From Salvator merianae (taxonomy: Eukaryota > Chordata > Lepidosauria > Squamata > Teiidae): a stretch of 64,000 bases of DNA. A program made the translations under genes and the position numbers. The stretch lies in NCBI GenBank assembly GCA_003586115.2, contig QVOM02000021.1, positions 14,266,185 to 14,330,184 of the forward strand. The letters are read 5' to 3'. Under the pieces are notes generated by a model. That model saw nothing but the letters and a program-made list of their open reading frames with translations, did no database searches and was not told the DNA's origin. Positions 21,640 to 33,565 of the stretch are shown here, in pieces. Numbering within the stretch: the first letter of the stretch is position 1; each line of letters opens with the position of its first letter.

Positions 21640-22142
21640 GCCCTTGATGGACTTATACCCTAGAGAGAACTAGCACAGTTTTGAAGATAGTAGATGGGTG
21701 GGACAATGTGTGGGAAGAAAGGAGGTGGCCAAACCATGCCTGATAGCAATAAATATGGCAGGTGGGTTGGGTATGGGGTCTAAAGGAATACCTTCTTTCA
21801 TATTGAACTGCCCGTTCCTTAAGATCTATAGGGGATGCCCTTCTGGTTGTACCACCATTCTCAATAGCAAAAGGGGTGGGCACCCGGGATAGGGCCTTCT
21901 CAGTGATAGCTCTCAGACTATGGAATAGTCTCCCCCTTGAGGTGTGTTATGCACCTTCGCTTTATATGTTTATGAAAGCAGTGAAGACACACCTCTTTGC
22001 CCTGGCCTTTGGCTAAATAAGGAAACAGCTTTTCCTCCCCGTTTTCAGATACTGTCATTGTTTTAGTATGTTCATTTTATATTGGTTTTTAATGTTGTAA
22101 CCCACCTTGAGACCTTCGGGTATAAATAAATAAATAAATAAA
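21640..22142 (+). mobile_element. L2-like LINE 3' part
   Basis: The plus strand at 21886-22016 translates to GRAFSVIALRLWNSLPLEV, then a KTHLF motif and a stop, which is the C-terminus of the L2 clade ORF2. The untranslated end contains TAACCCACCTTGAGACCTTC, and the tail is a run of AAATA units (22122-22144). The ORF upstream of 21800 is decayed. Confidence 0.7.
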
Positions 22143-22854
22143 TACTTTATTATTTATTTATTTATTTAAGAGGATTGAAATAATGAATGAATATGTGTGA
22201 GCAGTGGCAAAAAGAATAACACAGCTTGAATCAGAACAAGGAGCAATGGGGGATCCTGCATAAAATGGCAGTTACTCAAAACCGCATTGCTGGTATTTCC
22301 TTAATTAATGCAAAGCATCTGTTTTGGCTTCTGCCTTGCACTATTCCCTGGCATAATGTCTCCGGCTACCAACAATCAGCATTCAGTTTCTTGGCTTATT
22401 CTGTACTTAACTATCATGTAAGTGTGAACTAAGGCTAGGAGGGATGTGGCTGAGAATGCTTTGCTTTAGAGTTCTGCAGACTATGCAGCATTGATTATAA
22501 ACTGTTTTTGTGACATTTATCATGACATGGAAGCACAAATAGAAATTTTTCCTAACAGTTTTCTTGGATAATGGAGTAATTAGTTCCTTGGGATGAAGCA
22601 TGCCAGTTTAGCCAGAGTTGTGTTACATTGCTTCAGAAACTGATGCTGTCCATCTGGTGTTGTTTTCAGAGTAAAGACATCACAAAGCTGCCACTTTTCC
22701 CTCTTACTGTGACTTAAAATTATAATTTTGAAAATCCACACTGCCTTTTAAAAATGTTTGCTCTCTTGCTTAATTATGCAGTGGGCTAATAGAGTATCTA
22801 AAATAATATTAGTATCTAGAACAATTTGTGGCTGCTCCTGCTAAAGTACCTTCT
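22143..22854. other. Unassigned AT-rich stretch
   Basis: It opens with TTATTTATTTATTTATTTAA directly after the L2-like tail, so the two tails form an AAAT/ATTT inverted pair. No gene is seen. Confidence 0.3.
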
Positions 22855-22970
22855 AATATCTATTAATCTATTTTAAAATATGTTTATATTGCTTCCAATC
22901 TTGGGCTCCTGAAGCAGTTTATAAACACAAACCAGATAAAGAGAACAGAAAAACAAGATAGGATGTAACA
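22855..22970 (-). mobile_element. L2-like LINE 3' end fragment
   Basis: ATATGTTTATATTGCTTCCA, then CTCCTGAAGCAGTTTATAAA, is the reversed 3' end of an L2-like LINE. Confidence 0.35.
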
Positions 22971-22974
22971 ATAA

Positions 22975-23125
22975 AAACCAAAGACTATCAAGCCAGGTTT
23001 GACTCCTGGTAACTACATGGACATGTCCATGGTTTGCCATTACCTTCTCATGGGGAGATGCAAGGGATGAAACCTGTGACCTATTCTTTCCAGGCAGTTG
23101 CTGAGCTACAGACCTAATTTTCAGT
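22975..23125 (-). mobile_element. tRNA-derived SINE
   Basis: Read on the minus strand it gives GTCTGTAGCTCAGCAACTGC (A box) and GTCACAGGTTTCATCCCTTG (B box), like a tRNA gene body, followed by GGTAATGGCAAACCATGGAC and other SINE-body wording. It lacks a tRNA fold and a terminator in the right place, so it is a SINE and not a tRNA gene. Confidence 0.6.
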
Positions 23126-23529
23126 ATCCCCAAAGTAGTAAGTTCCCACTGTATAGTCCCAGATCCTAGCCCAGGTTTTCCATTTAATTTTATCTCCCAC
23201 ATTGTTGATTCAGACATATAATGGAGGAGCCACATTACTCATCTAGAAGAAGGAAGGTTAGTTTGAGTGTATACTCAAGTGGAATAAGCCTGCTCTCCTG
23301 AGAGCAGAGCAGAAGTAAGAGGAGTTTTGCAGAGGAATTTGGAGGAATAACTGCTGGAACTCTGGTAAATCTGTGGAGTGGATTTTCTGGAATATGGAGA
23401 GTTTGTTGGACACTTGATGTGTGGCTGATTTAGTTGCTAGAGGGGAACTGGTTTCTAAGCCAACCTGAGCACATGGTCTCAAATAATAATATAAGTAATT
23501 TAAAAATGTAAAATAATTCAAACAGAGAG

Positions 23530-25372
23530 AAGCATCAGGATGAGGCCTTCAGGGGTGCATGGTGGGCAGCACTCCAGCTGCCTTGGAGAGTGAAAGTCTC
23601 ATCAGGGAAGGACATCAGGCTGAGGAAAGCAATATAAATTACAACAGAACAAATGCAGGGCGGCAATCAGGAATAGCAAGACAACTTTTAAGGAGAACAT
23701 TGTTAAAACATCAAAGAAATAATAGCAACTTCTTTAAGAACATCAGAAGTAGGAATCCAGTAAGGAAAATAGTCAGCCCATTAGATGACAATTGACAGAA
23801 AGATAATTGAGGAGGGCATGGAGATTACAGAGAGACTAAATTAATTCTTTGCAAAGAAGAGGGCATATGCCTGCAACAGAACCAACCTTTTCAGAGAGGA
23901 AATCCGAAGACTTAAATTGGATAGAAGTAACAAGGCAGCAGGTCCTTGCGTGTCTTAATAAACTAAATGCTAAGAAATCAGTGGAACCAGATGGCAATAA
24001 TCTGAAAGTTCTTAAAGAACTCAAATATGAAGCTGCTGATCTTCTGGCAAAATATATAATCTTTCCCTAAGATCGGGTTCCATGACTGAAGACTAAAAGG
24101 TAGCAAATGTAATACCAATCTTTAAAAAAGGATCGAGGCGATGCAGGAAATTACAGATCAAAAAGCTTAACATCAGTTCCAGATAAAGTGATAGAAACCA
24201 TCATTAAGAATAAAATTAGTATGCACATAGAAGAGCAAGCATTTCTGAAAGACAATCAGCAAGGCTTCTGCAAAGGCAAATAATGCTTTATTAACTTGTT
24301 CAAATTATTTGAGAGTGTTAATAAGCACGTGGATAAAGGCAATCCAGTTGACATTGTCTGTCCAGACTTTCAGAAGGTTTCTACAGAGTCCCTCATCAAG
24401 GGTTTCTGAACAAACTCATCAGTCATGGAATAAGAGGACAGGTCCTATGCTGTATTGGTAACTGAGTAGAGGACAGAAAACAGAGAGCAGTAATAAAGGG
24501 ACAATTCTCAGAGTGGAGGGAAGTAAAAAGTGGGGTCCCCCAAGGATCAGTATTAGAACCTGTGCTTTTTAATTTATTCATAAATGAACTAGAAGTAGGG
24601 TAAGTAGTGAGATAGCAAAGTTTGTTGATCCCTAAGTTATTCAGGGTAGTAAAAAGAGAAACTGATTGTGAAGGGCTTCAGAAGAATCTCTTAACCCTGA
24701 GTGAGTGGACATTGAAGTGGAATATTGTGTACTATTCCTGTCACCACACCACAGAAGGGATACTATGGAACTGCAAAAAGGGCAATTAGAATGATCAAGG
24801 GGCTGGAACACCTCCTTTACAAAATCAGGCTATAATGCCTAGGCCTCTTCCCTGTGAAAGATGGCATTTAAGAGGGGACCTTATTGGAATTTATAAAATT
24901 ATGCATGATGTGGAAAGAGTGGATAGAGAAAAGTTATTTCCTCTATTTTGCAACACTAGAACCACTCATAGAGTGCCCATAGGGGCACTCTTTGGGGATG
25001 CTCAGTTTGGATCAGCATGGAGAAGTATTTTTTCACCCAGAGGTGATTGGTTTATGGAATTTACTACCAGAAGAGATGGCAATAGCAATCAGCCTGGACT
25101 GTTTTAATAGAGTTAGACACATTCATGAAGGACAGGTGTATCAGTGGCTACTAGAATTGATGTTTAGGTGCTACCTTCAGGTTGGAGAGACAGGCAGGAT
25201 GCCTCTGAAGGCCATTTTCAGGGAGTTGAGAGCAGGTGAACGTTTTGCCTTTGTCTTCTGCCTGAGAATGCCTAGAAGCAATTGGTAGGCCACTGTGTGA
25301 GACAGGATGCTGGACTAGCTGTGCTGTGGCCTGATTCAGCAGGCCTTCTCTTATATTCTTATATTCTTATAT
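23530..25372 (+). mobile_element. Decayed CR1/L3-like LINE, reverse transcriptase region to 3' end
   Basis: The plus strand keeps a recognisable order of reverse transcriptase motifs despite stops and frameshifts. PIFKKG is encoded near 24115-24135, the SGVPQGSVL block near 24529-24570 with [11 protein letters not shown] after it, and AKFVDP near 24615-24633, where AKFADD is expected. The active-site aspartates are therefore lost. Near 24992-25110 the C-terminal HGEVFFHPEVIGLWNLLPEE is intact. The 3' untranslated end has GACAGGATGCTGGACTAG and GGCCTGATTCAGCAGG, and the tail is repeated TATTCTTA (25351-25372). The 5' end is absent. This is the longest LINE in the window and explains the similar 3' pieces at 0.6 and 18 kb. 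Confidence 0.8.
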
Positions 25373-26197
25373 TTAAATGGCAGGTTTAAGATCCAAGTAC
25401 CTGACAGTCATTGAAGCAGCGTGGGGGGGGATGTTCACAGGGCAAATGAGAGTTATTGATGATCAAGTGCCTAAGAATACATGAATATACAGTAATACAT
25501 CCTGCTTTATTAGAACAGTGACCTTTTTTGTCCAGCAGTCTTTTATCACAATGGCAAGCCAGTTGAGTATGGAACCCCACGAGCCAGATAAAGACATCTG
25601 TACAAGGATGCTATGTATTGTTCTCAGCCAGGAGAGTGGTGGGCAGACTGCAACAGCTGTACTTATGACCAAGTAACTTGAAGGGACTTAAGCATGAAAG
25701 ACACAATTTCTTCTCTTTTTCATTTTTTAACCAGGAAGTGCTGGTTAGTAACACTAGACCTTCAGAGAAAATGTGTCGGATGTAGCTGGAATAATTTCAT
25801 GCCATCAGTCTGTTCGTTGTCTTGGTCAAATGGTATCTATGGAAATGAATAAACAGAAATAACGTATTGGTTGTATCTGGGACCCAAACTATGATGCGCT
25901 TATTAGCTGAGCCTTAGTGCCTCTAAAAATAGAAAGAAATAACAAATGGAGACCAACGTATTTCCAGCATGTGCTGGGTTATGCTTTATTGAAAAGTACA
26001 TTATGTTCTGAGAAATAAAATTTAAAAACAGAAACCCTGAGTGACATCACTATAGTTGGTTAGAAACTGGTTGGGATTTATATTGTCTCAATACCTAGTC
26101 CTGTTTTCTGTAGAAATATCTCTTTAATAAAGGAAGGTTTCAGCTCTTCTAAAATCTGGTCTGCTTCTTTACCCGCTGTCTTCTTTTCCAGGAACTT
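25373..26197. other. Unassigned stretch
   Basis: A G-run lies at 25423-25431. No gene is recognised. Confidence 0.3.
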
Positions 26198-26542
26198 GGG
26201 CCCTTTCTAGACTGGGCTGGTAGAGCAGCCCAGTGTGGCCTCTGGAACACTTTGTCCACACAGCAGACCAGTTTATTGGAAGCCACCCCCACCCACCCCG
26301 TTCTCTGGGACATTCTCACCAGTCCTTGCTGTGGAGCAGAAGATGATGCCAAAATGGGAGATCACAAGCATTCCTCTGTGGTTTAAAGGGACCATGGAGA
26401 ACATTCAGATGGTGCATGCCCATGGGCTGATGTACCATACCTGGCATCATTTTGGTTGGGCACCTGGAAACATGCTGCTCCTTGGAGCCTGTCCAGAGTT
26501 CCCCAGTTTGCATAGGATAACCCATGCCATGTGGAAACAGCC
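26198..26542. mobile_element. Harbinger-like MITE, GGGCTGG subfamily
   Basis: The ends are GGGCCCTTTCTAGACTGGGC and CCATGTGGAAACAGCC, an imperfect inverted repeat of the family, with TTA directly to the right. The interior (ACCATGGAGAACATTCAGAT, CATGGGCTGATGTACCAT) differs from the other subfamilies. A 103-codon plus frame and an 80-codon minus frame overlap it; neither resembles a known protein. Confidence 0.5.
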
Positions 26543-28057
26543 TTAGAAAGTATTGCATACAGAATCAGACCCTTGGTCCCTTTAGCTGAGTCCGGCAGTG
26601 GGTGTCCATGATTTCAGGCAGAGAAATTTTCATCACTACCTTGAGGTGCTAGGAACCGTATATGGGACCTATGATAAATGCTTCCCACATAAAGTTTTTT
26701 GCTATTTTGCAACGCATGTAACAGGCGACTTGATGATCTACCAACTTTGTATCATTGAGAGCCAGTTTTATTATCTAGAGCAGAGAAATTTGTTTTTATT
26801 TTATTGAGAATATTTGTAATCCATTTTTCAAATGGAACAGTATTCCGAAAGCAGGCAGCAGCACACTCCTCAAATTCCTGTAAGCATAAAACTTGACCTC
26901 ACATTTAAACCATTCATTTTAAAAGCTAACAACATGCTGTCGGAAGTAATGTAGACCTAGCTTTGCAGGTCAGGCTTATTCTTTCTAAAGCTGCAATGAC
27001 AGCTGCAGCTGCAGCTGCTGCTACAGAAGTTTTCTGCAGTTGTGCTATATGCAAGAACAGCACATCCCTCAGTTTTAAAAGAGGAATTTTTTTCTTATCT
27101 GATGAAGATTTTGCAATTCTGTAAACCCATTTTTTTTTCATTTTATTTATTTATTTGTTTGAATATTTATATCCAACCTTTCAAGGTTCCAGTAGACTGC
27201 AAAGCATGAATAGTTACACCGTCATGACTGCTGTTTATGTATCATCAAAGTAAAATGCCTCACCACAGTAAGAGGGCAGGTGTTTTTGTAAATATGTTAA
27301 TCTGTATGTATGGGTGCAAATTGACAAATCACTGTTACAGTTTAACTTGAAATGCAATACATTTCACCTTTGGGCAAGGGAAGACTGGACGTTCTGTGTG
27401 CGTGTTTTGTAGGCTGTGCATATGTCTTTACTGGAAACTTGAAAGTCTCTGCTTGCCTTTATTAGGGTTGTGTTTCCCTCTTTAAACTGGAGTCCTTCAA
27501 ACAGAGGAGCATTTTTTTTAAAAGCAGGACATCTGACCAGTGAGTCTTTCATGAAGGGGGCAGAACTCTTCTCCAGAATTCTTGCCGTTTTTGTTTGTAG
27601 AATTTAGTCTGCTTGTAGTTACAAGTGCAACAAAAACACTTGCCTTTCTTTGAGTTCAGTGAAGAACTTGTATTTGCTGGAAGATTAACGGCCTCACACT
27701 ATAACTTCTCATTGCACCCTTGTGTTTAAGTGATCGTTTTCCTTCAGTTGTGGGCATTTAGAAGAACAGCAGAATCAATTCTTATGGTATAAAAAGAAAT
27801 ACCATTTTTGTTATTGTACACTTGGCAGTGTAATCTGTGACCTGGGAACTCCTCTTGGTTGAATGATGGCGTAATCAAAGAAAGAAAAGTTAGAATATTG
27901 CATGCTGTCCTTTGAAGCTTCTGAGCTTCACTACTGAAATAGTTTGGCTTTATTTCATCCATCCACACACACAAGGCTGTTGCTAGCATCAGCAGAAGTT
28001 AGTATGACATCACTGGACTTTAAGCACATAGGCATGCTGTTCCCATAAAACAGCCAG
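26543..28057. other. Unassigned stretch with small repeats
   Basis: A CAGCTGCAGCTGCAGCTGCT tract lies at about 27001-27022. TTTATTTATTTATTTGTTTG near 27142 with TTTATATCCAACCTTTCAAG is a short reversed L2-like end. No gene is recognised. Confidence 0.35.
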
Positions 28058-28215
28058 TGTGAAGTAGGGATTAGGATATTGGACTGAAACTAGAGAGGCC
28101 AGTGTTCAAAATCCTCACTGCAGCATGAAACTCTCAAGGTGACAGTGAGCTAGTCTTAACCTTTAGGACTAACCTATTTTAGAGGGTTGCTGTAAGGATA
28201 AAATGAACACAGAAG
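28058..28215 (+). mobile_element. tRNA-derived SINE
   Basis: GTGAAGTAGGGATTAGGATA, CCAGTGTTCAAAATCCTCAC (B-box region) and CTATTTTAGAGGGTTGCTGT follow the order of the SINE at 13290-13490. It is more decayed and has no clear tail. Confidence 0.6.
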
Positions 28216-28255
28216 GAGCCGTGCATATAGCCTTAAACTCTGCAGAGGAGACATA

Positions 28256-28520
28256 GGGCTTTGTCGCACTAACCAGCTTAGAATGGTATAATGGTATATT
28301 ATAGCATTTGTAGCGCTATTCTTAATGAAGAAATGCATTGTCTTCATGCTTCCGGCAGCTCCAGCCATCAAGATCTCCACCAGGGATTCCTGGCGGAGAT
28401 CTTAACAGGAGAGGTAGCCCCTCACCATCAACACTGCAGCTAGCGAATCCCCAGCGACAACCCTGACAGGAAGGGGCAGCTCCTAAGAGATCAGCATCGT
28501 TAATATAGAATCCCTGGCTT
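28256..28520. mobile_element. Possible Harbinger-like MITE fragment
   Basis: GGGCTTTGTCGCACTAACCA at 28257 fits the family's left end, and GGTATAATGGTATATTATAG resembles the GGTATGGTATAACAATA block of the copy at 44376-44741. The sequence GATCTCCACCAGGGATTCCT and its near-inverse CCTGGCGGAGATCTT form an inverted repeat at 28371-28402. The right end is not visible. Confidence 0.4.
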
Positions 28521-28587
28521 TGATCTCAATAGACATTATATAAAACATTTCTATACTGCTGCTTCTTTTCTCAAAGTGCTTTATAAT

Positions 28588-28662
28588 ATTTTTTTTTAAA
28601 AAAAAAAACGAGGTTAGAAACTGTAAAAAAAAAAGCATTTAAATTTTTTTTTTAAAAAAAAG
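28588..28662. repeat. Paired T(n)A(n) homopolymer palindromes
   Basis: A T-run followed directly by an A-run occurs twice, at about 28588-28608 and 28640-28662, with a further A-run between them. Each is self-complementary. Confidence 0.8.
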
Positions 28663-28689
28663 TGGGTGGGAGTCATGAAGGAAAAATAT

Positions 28690-28800
28690 AATTTTCAAGT
28701 CTTTTTATTTTAGTATTATTTTATTTATTATTCATTTTTATCTCACCATATACCTGAAGGTCTCAGGGCAGGTTATAACATTAAAAAACAACTATAGAAA
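28690..28800 (-). mobile_element. L2-like LINE 3' end fragment
   Basis: TTTATTTATTATTCATTTTT, CTCACCATATACCTGAAGGT and CTCAGGGCAGGTTATAACAT are the reversed 3' end of the L2-like family. It closely matches 39310-39420. Confidence 0.6.
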
Positions 28801-29397
28801 TGAACCTCAAGCTTTTTTGGTAAAAAGTTGGCTTTTTTTAATACATAGATAGGATAATGCTAAAAATTGTGCTGCAGATATTTGTTGAATTGGCTATTTG
28901 AGGTACCTATTAATTATGAGTCTGTCCACAAAAGGCAAGTAGCAGTGTGTGAAGCTGATGTAAGCAAATTCAGATGAAGTGTAGGTAGTTATCAGATCTT
29001 TAAACCCTATCACACAATCCTTGGAAATTTATGTTAGATCCTTCTTTGTAATTCTGAACAAACAAGAGCACAATAAGTTGGACATTAAATGTCAGGCAAA
29101 TAAATTCTCTTTGAATTAGCATGCAGTTGTTATTGACTTTATAAGCTTTCCTTCAGTGGGACTAATGGTCTGAAACCAAGGTCAGATATATTTCAGGCAA
29201 TGTTTCTGCAGACATTGCTATTCAAGAATTGCCAAATAATTGCAGGACATTTAAAAAAGCTTATTCAGAGATGTAGCCAAGCACATGTGGTATGAATGCA
29301 GATTGTTGAAGGAGAAAGTAAGTCTGCTATTGCAGTTGGCATTTTGTCTTTTTAGGCAGATCATAATATAAATCTGCGTGTTATCCCTACCCTCTCA
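28801..29397. other. Unassigned stretch
   Basis: No gene or named repeat is recognised. Confidence 0.3.
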
Positions 29398-29545
29398 CAT
29401 CCAGACAAGGGTTTTCTTCACATTTAGCAGTGTTGTACAAACTGATGCCACATGGAATGGCAACATGTCACACCCAGAGAAGGGTTTTCACACATTCTGC
29501 AATGCTGAACAGGCAGGTGCCAGTGAAACAAACTGATGCCAGCAC
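29398..29545. repeat. Imperfect direct repeat pair
   Basis: AGACAAGGGTTTTCTTCACA...ACAAACTGATGCCA (29402-29448) recurs as AGAGAAGGGTTTTCACACAT...ACAAACTGATGCCA (29477-29541). The second copy has an 18-base insertion. The pair lies next to the Tigger-like remnant and may be part of it. Confidence 0.6.
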
Positions 29546-29599
29546 CACCACACCACTTCAAACACTCTGATGCCAAACAAACTGTGATGCTTATCTTGC

Positions 29600-30760
29600 T
29601 CCTCACACACCCTGGATTCAGTGCCAAGACTTTGTAGGAAAAACGCTGTCTCCTACTTTTGATGTCTTCTCACACAGGATTTGGGTTCTGTGAGGTGAAT
29701 GGAGAGTCCTGGGACTCCAAGAAATGTGGTTTCCCATGGAGCTGCCAAAGAGGTCTCTTAGCTACAGAGAAAGAGACTCTGGCTTTGCAACCATGGGCAG
29801 CACATGGAGCTGCCTCTGCATTTGCTGATCTTCCCCACCACTTCCACTTTATTTATTTATTTCATTTGTGTGCCACTTCTCATCCCAGAGTGGTTTACTT
29901 AGAAAGAAACATATTCACTCTGCACAAGGTCCATCCATCTCTGGGAGCTTGCACTTTCTCCTCTACTCTCCTCAGACAAGGTGGCTCCTGATGGAAGTAG
30001 AAACATTTTCTGAACTTTTGTCTTCATCTCCCTCTCTGGAGCTATGGACAAGGTAGTCAAAGATCTACTTAGCCTTGCTGCAGATGTTCACATCCTTTCC
30101 AGTCCTCATCATCACTGGGTTCCTGGACTTGAAACACCTTGCTATGGAGGCTGCAGTATCACTGGCTATGCTCGCACAAATGGCATCCTCATTTTTTGGG
30201 ATCTCCTGACTCCTCCTCACAGAAGTGTACCCTTTGCCTTTTCTCAGTTGGTCCAGGACTTGGATCTCACCCTCGAAGGACAACACGACCCTCCTCCTCT
30301 TTGCCCTTTCCTCTGCTGCTTTGATGCTAGAATACTTTGAAGTCATCTTTTGTTACTCCCGCCCCGAAAAAGCCTCTGTGCCAAAAAGCGGGTTTTGAGC
30401 AAATAAAAATGCTGCATGGCTAAAGCTGTGCACAAGAAGATACACAGCTGCAAATGCACATCCCAAAAGCACTCTGCATTCACTCAGGAACCCAGTCATT
30501 CAGTCACCAGCTATGGCGCAGATACACTGAGCACACAAGTAGAAGCACACAAAAGCACCCAGAAGCAGTTAGAACCCACCAAAAACAAAAACACGCAAAA
30601 ACACTCGCAGAACGCACACACCAGTGACCTGCTCAACTCCACGGACACTCCACTCCACACTCCAAGCCACTCAAAGGTCAAAACTCACCACCTTCCTCAC
30701 GGCCAAATGACAAGTGGGGAAAAAGCCTGCTAGACCAGGAAGAAGGTTCCAGTGTGCTGC
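29600..30760 (-). mobile_element. Probable Tigger-like DNA transposon remnant
   Basis: This span surrounds the transposase remnant at 30065-30346. The part to the right (30347-30760), with an A+C-rich plus strand and a 105-codon spurious frame, would be the 5' untranslated side. Terminal repeats could not be located, so the limits are approximate. TTTATTTATTTATTTCATTT at 29849-29870, with TGTGCCACTTCTCATCCCAG after it, is a short reversed L2-like piece inside it. Confidence 0.4.
30065..30346 (-). pseudogene. Tigger/pogo-type transposase, N-terminal remnant
   Basis: A minus-strand frame of 93 codons contains KRRRVVLSFEGEIQVLDQL, then RKGKGYTSVRR, then KNEDAICASIA. This fits the first helix-turn-helix of Tigger/jerky/CENP-B-like proteins (K(K)RKVLSLEEK...L.RL.KGES...VAR...I..STV..IKKNE). 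About eight residues between YTSVRR and KNEDA appear deleted. A later block, KSRNPVMMRTGK, fits the linker before the second DNA-binding domain. The frame ends at 30065, and downstream sequence (29600-30064) shows only broken frames. It would have bound the transposon's ends; no DDE catalytic region is seen. Confidence 0.6.
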
Positions 30761-32103
30761 AGGTTTTACCTCTGACCTCTGCCTGTGGCGGTGGCAAAGT
30801 ACATTAGAAGAGACATGGTCCCACTATGTAAAATGTGTTATTGTGAACACACTCTGCGAGGTTCCGCATTAGAGAAAGATACACTGCATTTCATACTTCC
30901 TGTATGATAAATAATCTACTGCTCCAATATAGCTTTGTTCTTCCAGGGTTTAAGGGGGAAATTGTCTCAGCACAATGGGAAACACTGAAGAGGGCTAAGA
31001 CTGGTTATTCCATGAGAGCTGAGCTCAGATGTTGTCTCAGGCTGTGTCCACACTGGGCTTAACATGTGCCAAGTGAGGGTCTGAGAAGCGTGACATCCAC
31101 AACTGGAGGTGCAGCATGCCTCCAAGGACCAGCAAGTGTCTTGGGGATGTCTTTCCTGCAGAGCGGGAGAAGGGACTCTGAGGGTGTTGGTACCATGCTT
31201 CACCTGGAAATATTGTTCATTGCACCAGAAATGGCAGATTTCCAAGGCCATTTCCAGTACATCGGAAAATACAACTGTGCTGTATCTTTAAATGTTCCCC
31301 ATCTTCAAAGAGAGAGAGGAGGTGAGGCACATGGTATGAGGACATAGTGCACCTTGCATCTGGGATGGCAGCAAGTGCTCCTGCCAATATGATGCTGTGT
31401 GTCAGCACTGGCTACTTGCCCACTGTGCTGCCATCTTTGTTCCTTTCCTAGACCCAGCCATCTCTGTTAGCTTTCATCATAGATGCTGCTTTCCCGTTGT
31501 GGTTAATCTCTGCATAAGCTGCTGATAGGACTGCTGGGAGCTCCTAATTGTTTGGGGAACTCAAGGTTATACTAGGCTGGGAACGAAGTGGGGATGGAAT
31601 GCTTGGGATGCACTAGATCCTTTGTAATCTGTTGTCGAATAAGCTTGACAGCATGGTTCAACTATGCTCTGCCTATGTTTCTTGAATGGGTCTTGGGATG
31701 GTGATTCTGACACTGTGGGTATACAGCCTACATAACCACCATCCGCAGAAGGAAATTGCAGCTTTGTCTAGATAAGTCATTTTACATTTGCTGAGGCGCC
31801 ATTTGGTTTAAAGGAGACCAGCCTGATTTGGCATTTTTTTTGCCATTTTTGTGTGTAATAATTATTTTATTAATATATTTTATTTTTTATTGTTGTGATC
31901 CATCATAAGCCAGCTATGATGCTTGTTGAATATTAGATGTGAAGAAGTTCATCAGAATTGACACAGTATCTGTTTAGGATCCCTACCCTCCATCACAGTT
32001 GTATCTTGTAAGTAGTTTATGTCAGTTCTTCTCCTTCTCCTCCCCTTTTTTAAGGAAAATAATAAGCCAAAAACAATACACATAGATTATTGTTCATCGT
32101 AAC

Positions 32104-32105
<2 letters not shown>
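30761..32105. other. Unassigned stretch
   Basis: The part at 31030-31420 begins GTGTCCACACTGGGCTTAAC and is richer in G+C than its flanks, which suggests another DNA-transposon remnant, but the ends are not visible. No gene is recognised. Confidence 0.3.

Positions 32106-32135
<30 letters not shown>
32106..32135. repeat. (AC)15 microsatellite
   Basis: An uninterrupted AC run of about 30 bases. Confidence 0.95.
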
Positions 32136-32136
<1 letters not shown>

Positions 32137-32279
32137 AGAGTTCTAAGCAACAGCCGAAATTGGTAGACTTCAAATATATAATTGTCCAGAAATTTTTGAA
32201 ATGAAGTCTACAAATTATTTTAATACCTCTGTTATGAGTCATAATTAAAGTGTTTGTGGATGTTTCTGTACTGTCCTGT

Positions 32280-32407
32280 CCACTGGACAGCATGGGTACT
32301 AGTAGCCACCCTTCCACATACTGATGCAGTTTAAGGAAAGCCACCAGTGTGCGGAAGAGAAGCTCCTAGTACACTGGCTCAGTATAGCGGCCTGTGCGGA
32401 ATCACCC
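32280..32407. mobile_element. Short Harbinger-like MITE
   Basis: It shares CCACCCTTCCACATACTGAT, AGAAGCTCCTAGTACACTGG and the right end CCTGTGCGGAATCACCC with the copy at 16388-16545. The left end is not clear. TAT follows the right end. Confidence 0.55.
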
Positions 32408-33439
32408 TATAATTCTGAAGAAACAACCAGTAATACTATAAAGCAGTACAGTGAAATGCAAACTCAGAATTCAACAAAAATTGCTATGAAAACAGGAACT
32501 GATGTATTTCAAGTGCTCACAAGTTTTCAGCAATGGATGTTTTCTTTAAATGAAAGGTTTTTTTCCTGATTTACACATCTGAGGGTATTGTTTTGTTGTT
32601 TTTAAATTTTTAAAACTAATTTTTGGAGGGGCATATATTAGATTTTTGAAAATAAATTCAAATGCCTACATTCCCATTGAATGTTTTGTCATGCTTTGTA
32701 TTTGAAATCAAGCAACATTAATTTTAAAAGAAGTCCTCCTTGCAGATAAAATATGTATGTGTATAATTCGTCTCCAGTACAAAGATCATTGTATTTGGAA
32801 TCTGAGATGTTAAAGCAGAAGATTCAGGACAAATTAGTTCAATCTAATTTGATTCTGTTTGTAGTTTGTTTGATTCTTGTAGTTTGTTGTCAGCTGAATT
32901 TGGTGCTCAGGACTCACAGCGAACACTCCAAATTCACCTAGCCCTTGGGTATGAATTGTGGATGATGTTAATCAATTACTAGAAGGAACCCTTTCAGACT
33001 TATCCAGCTTCACTTCTGACTAAGTGAAATTGATCAAGGCCTTGATAAATTACAAGATACATGACTTGTAAGCACAGAATATGATTGTATTTTTCCTTAA
33101 CATCTCATTAATTCTCAATAGAAGCTAAGACAAATAACCATTAGCGAAGGTTATTGGATCTCAAGTTTTAACCAACAAGTATCTTGCAAAAAGTAAATAT
33201 TAAGAACCAGCCACAAAGCAACAGATGTTAGGCTCTAGATAAGCATTGCAATTGTATGCTTATTACATTGCCATTATTAAATACAAAACCCCCAGTGTTT
33301 AAATAGCATTACAGTTATGAGACAAATCAACAAAAACCAGGAAATCATGCCTACGATTGACGTTTTAGGGGCCTCTTCCTTGCTTGGACAAGGGAAATAA
33401 GGACAGTGAATAGTGCTTTGTGCATGTATAGGACAGTCT
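32408..33439. other. Unassigned AT-rich stretch
   Basis: No gene is recognised. A direct repeat of GTTTGTAGTTTGTTTGATTC and TGTAGTTTGTTGTCAGC lies near 32858-32892. Confidence 0.3.
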
Positions 33440-33565
33440 AGAACATTGCTGGCTAAAGTCTGACCTTGTAGTTATTGCTAAACTTCAGCTCCCATAAGCC
33501 TCAGGGAGTTTGGCCAATGGCAAAGAAATGTCCCTCTGCAACATATGGAGAACCATAACTTGACC
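33440..33565. mobile_element. Fragment of a common reptile DNA-transposon-like repeat
   Basis: AACTTCAGCTCCCATAAGCC, GGAGTTTGGCCAATGGCAA and ACATATGGAGAACCATAACT follow the order of a repeat frequent in reptile genomes (about CTACAACTCCCATCA...GCCAGCATGGCCAATGG...CTGGAGGGCCA). The reversed form lies at 63810-63905. Its classification is uncertain. Confidence 0.45.

Noticed and set aside
30416..30733. A 105-codon plus-strand frame rich in Lys, His, Thr and Ser
   Set aside because: It is antisense to the untranslated side of the Tigger-like remnant, and its composition follows the A+C-rich strand rather than a protein.
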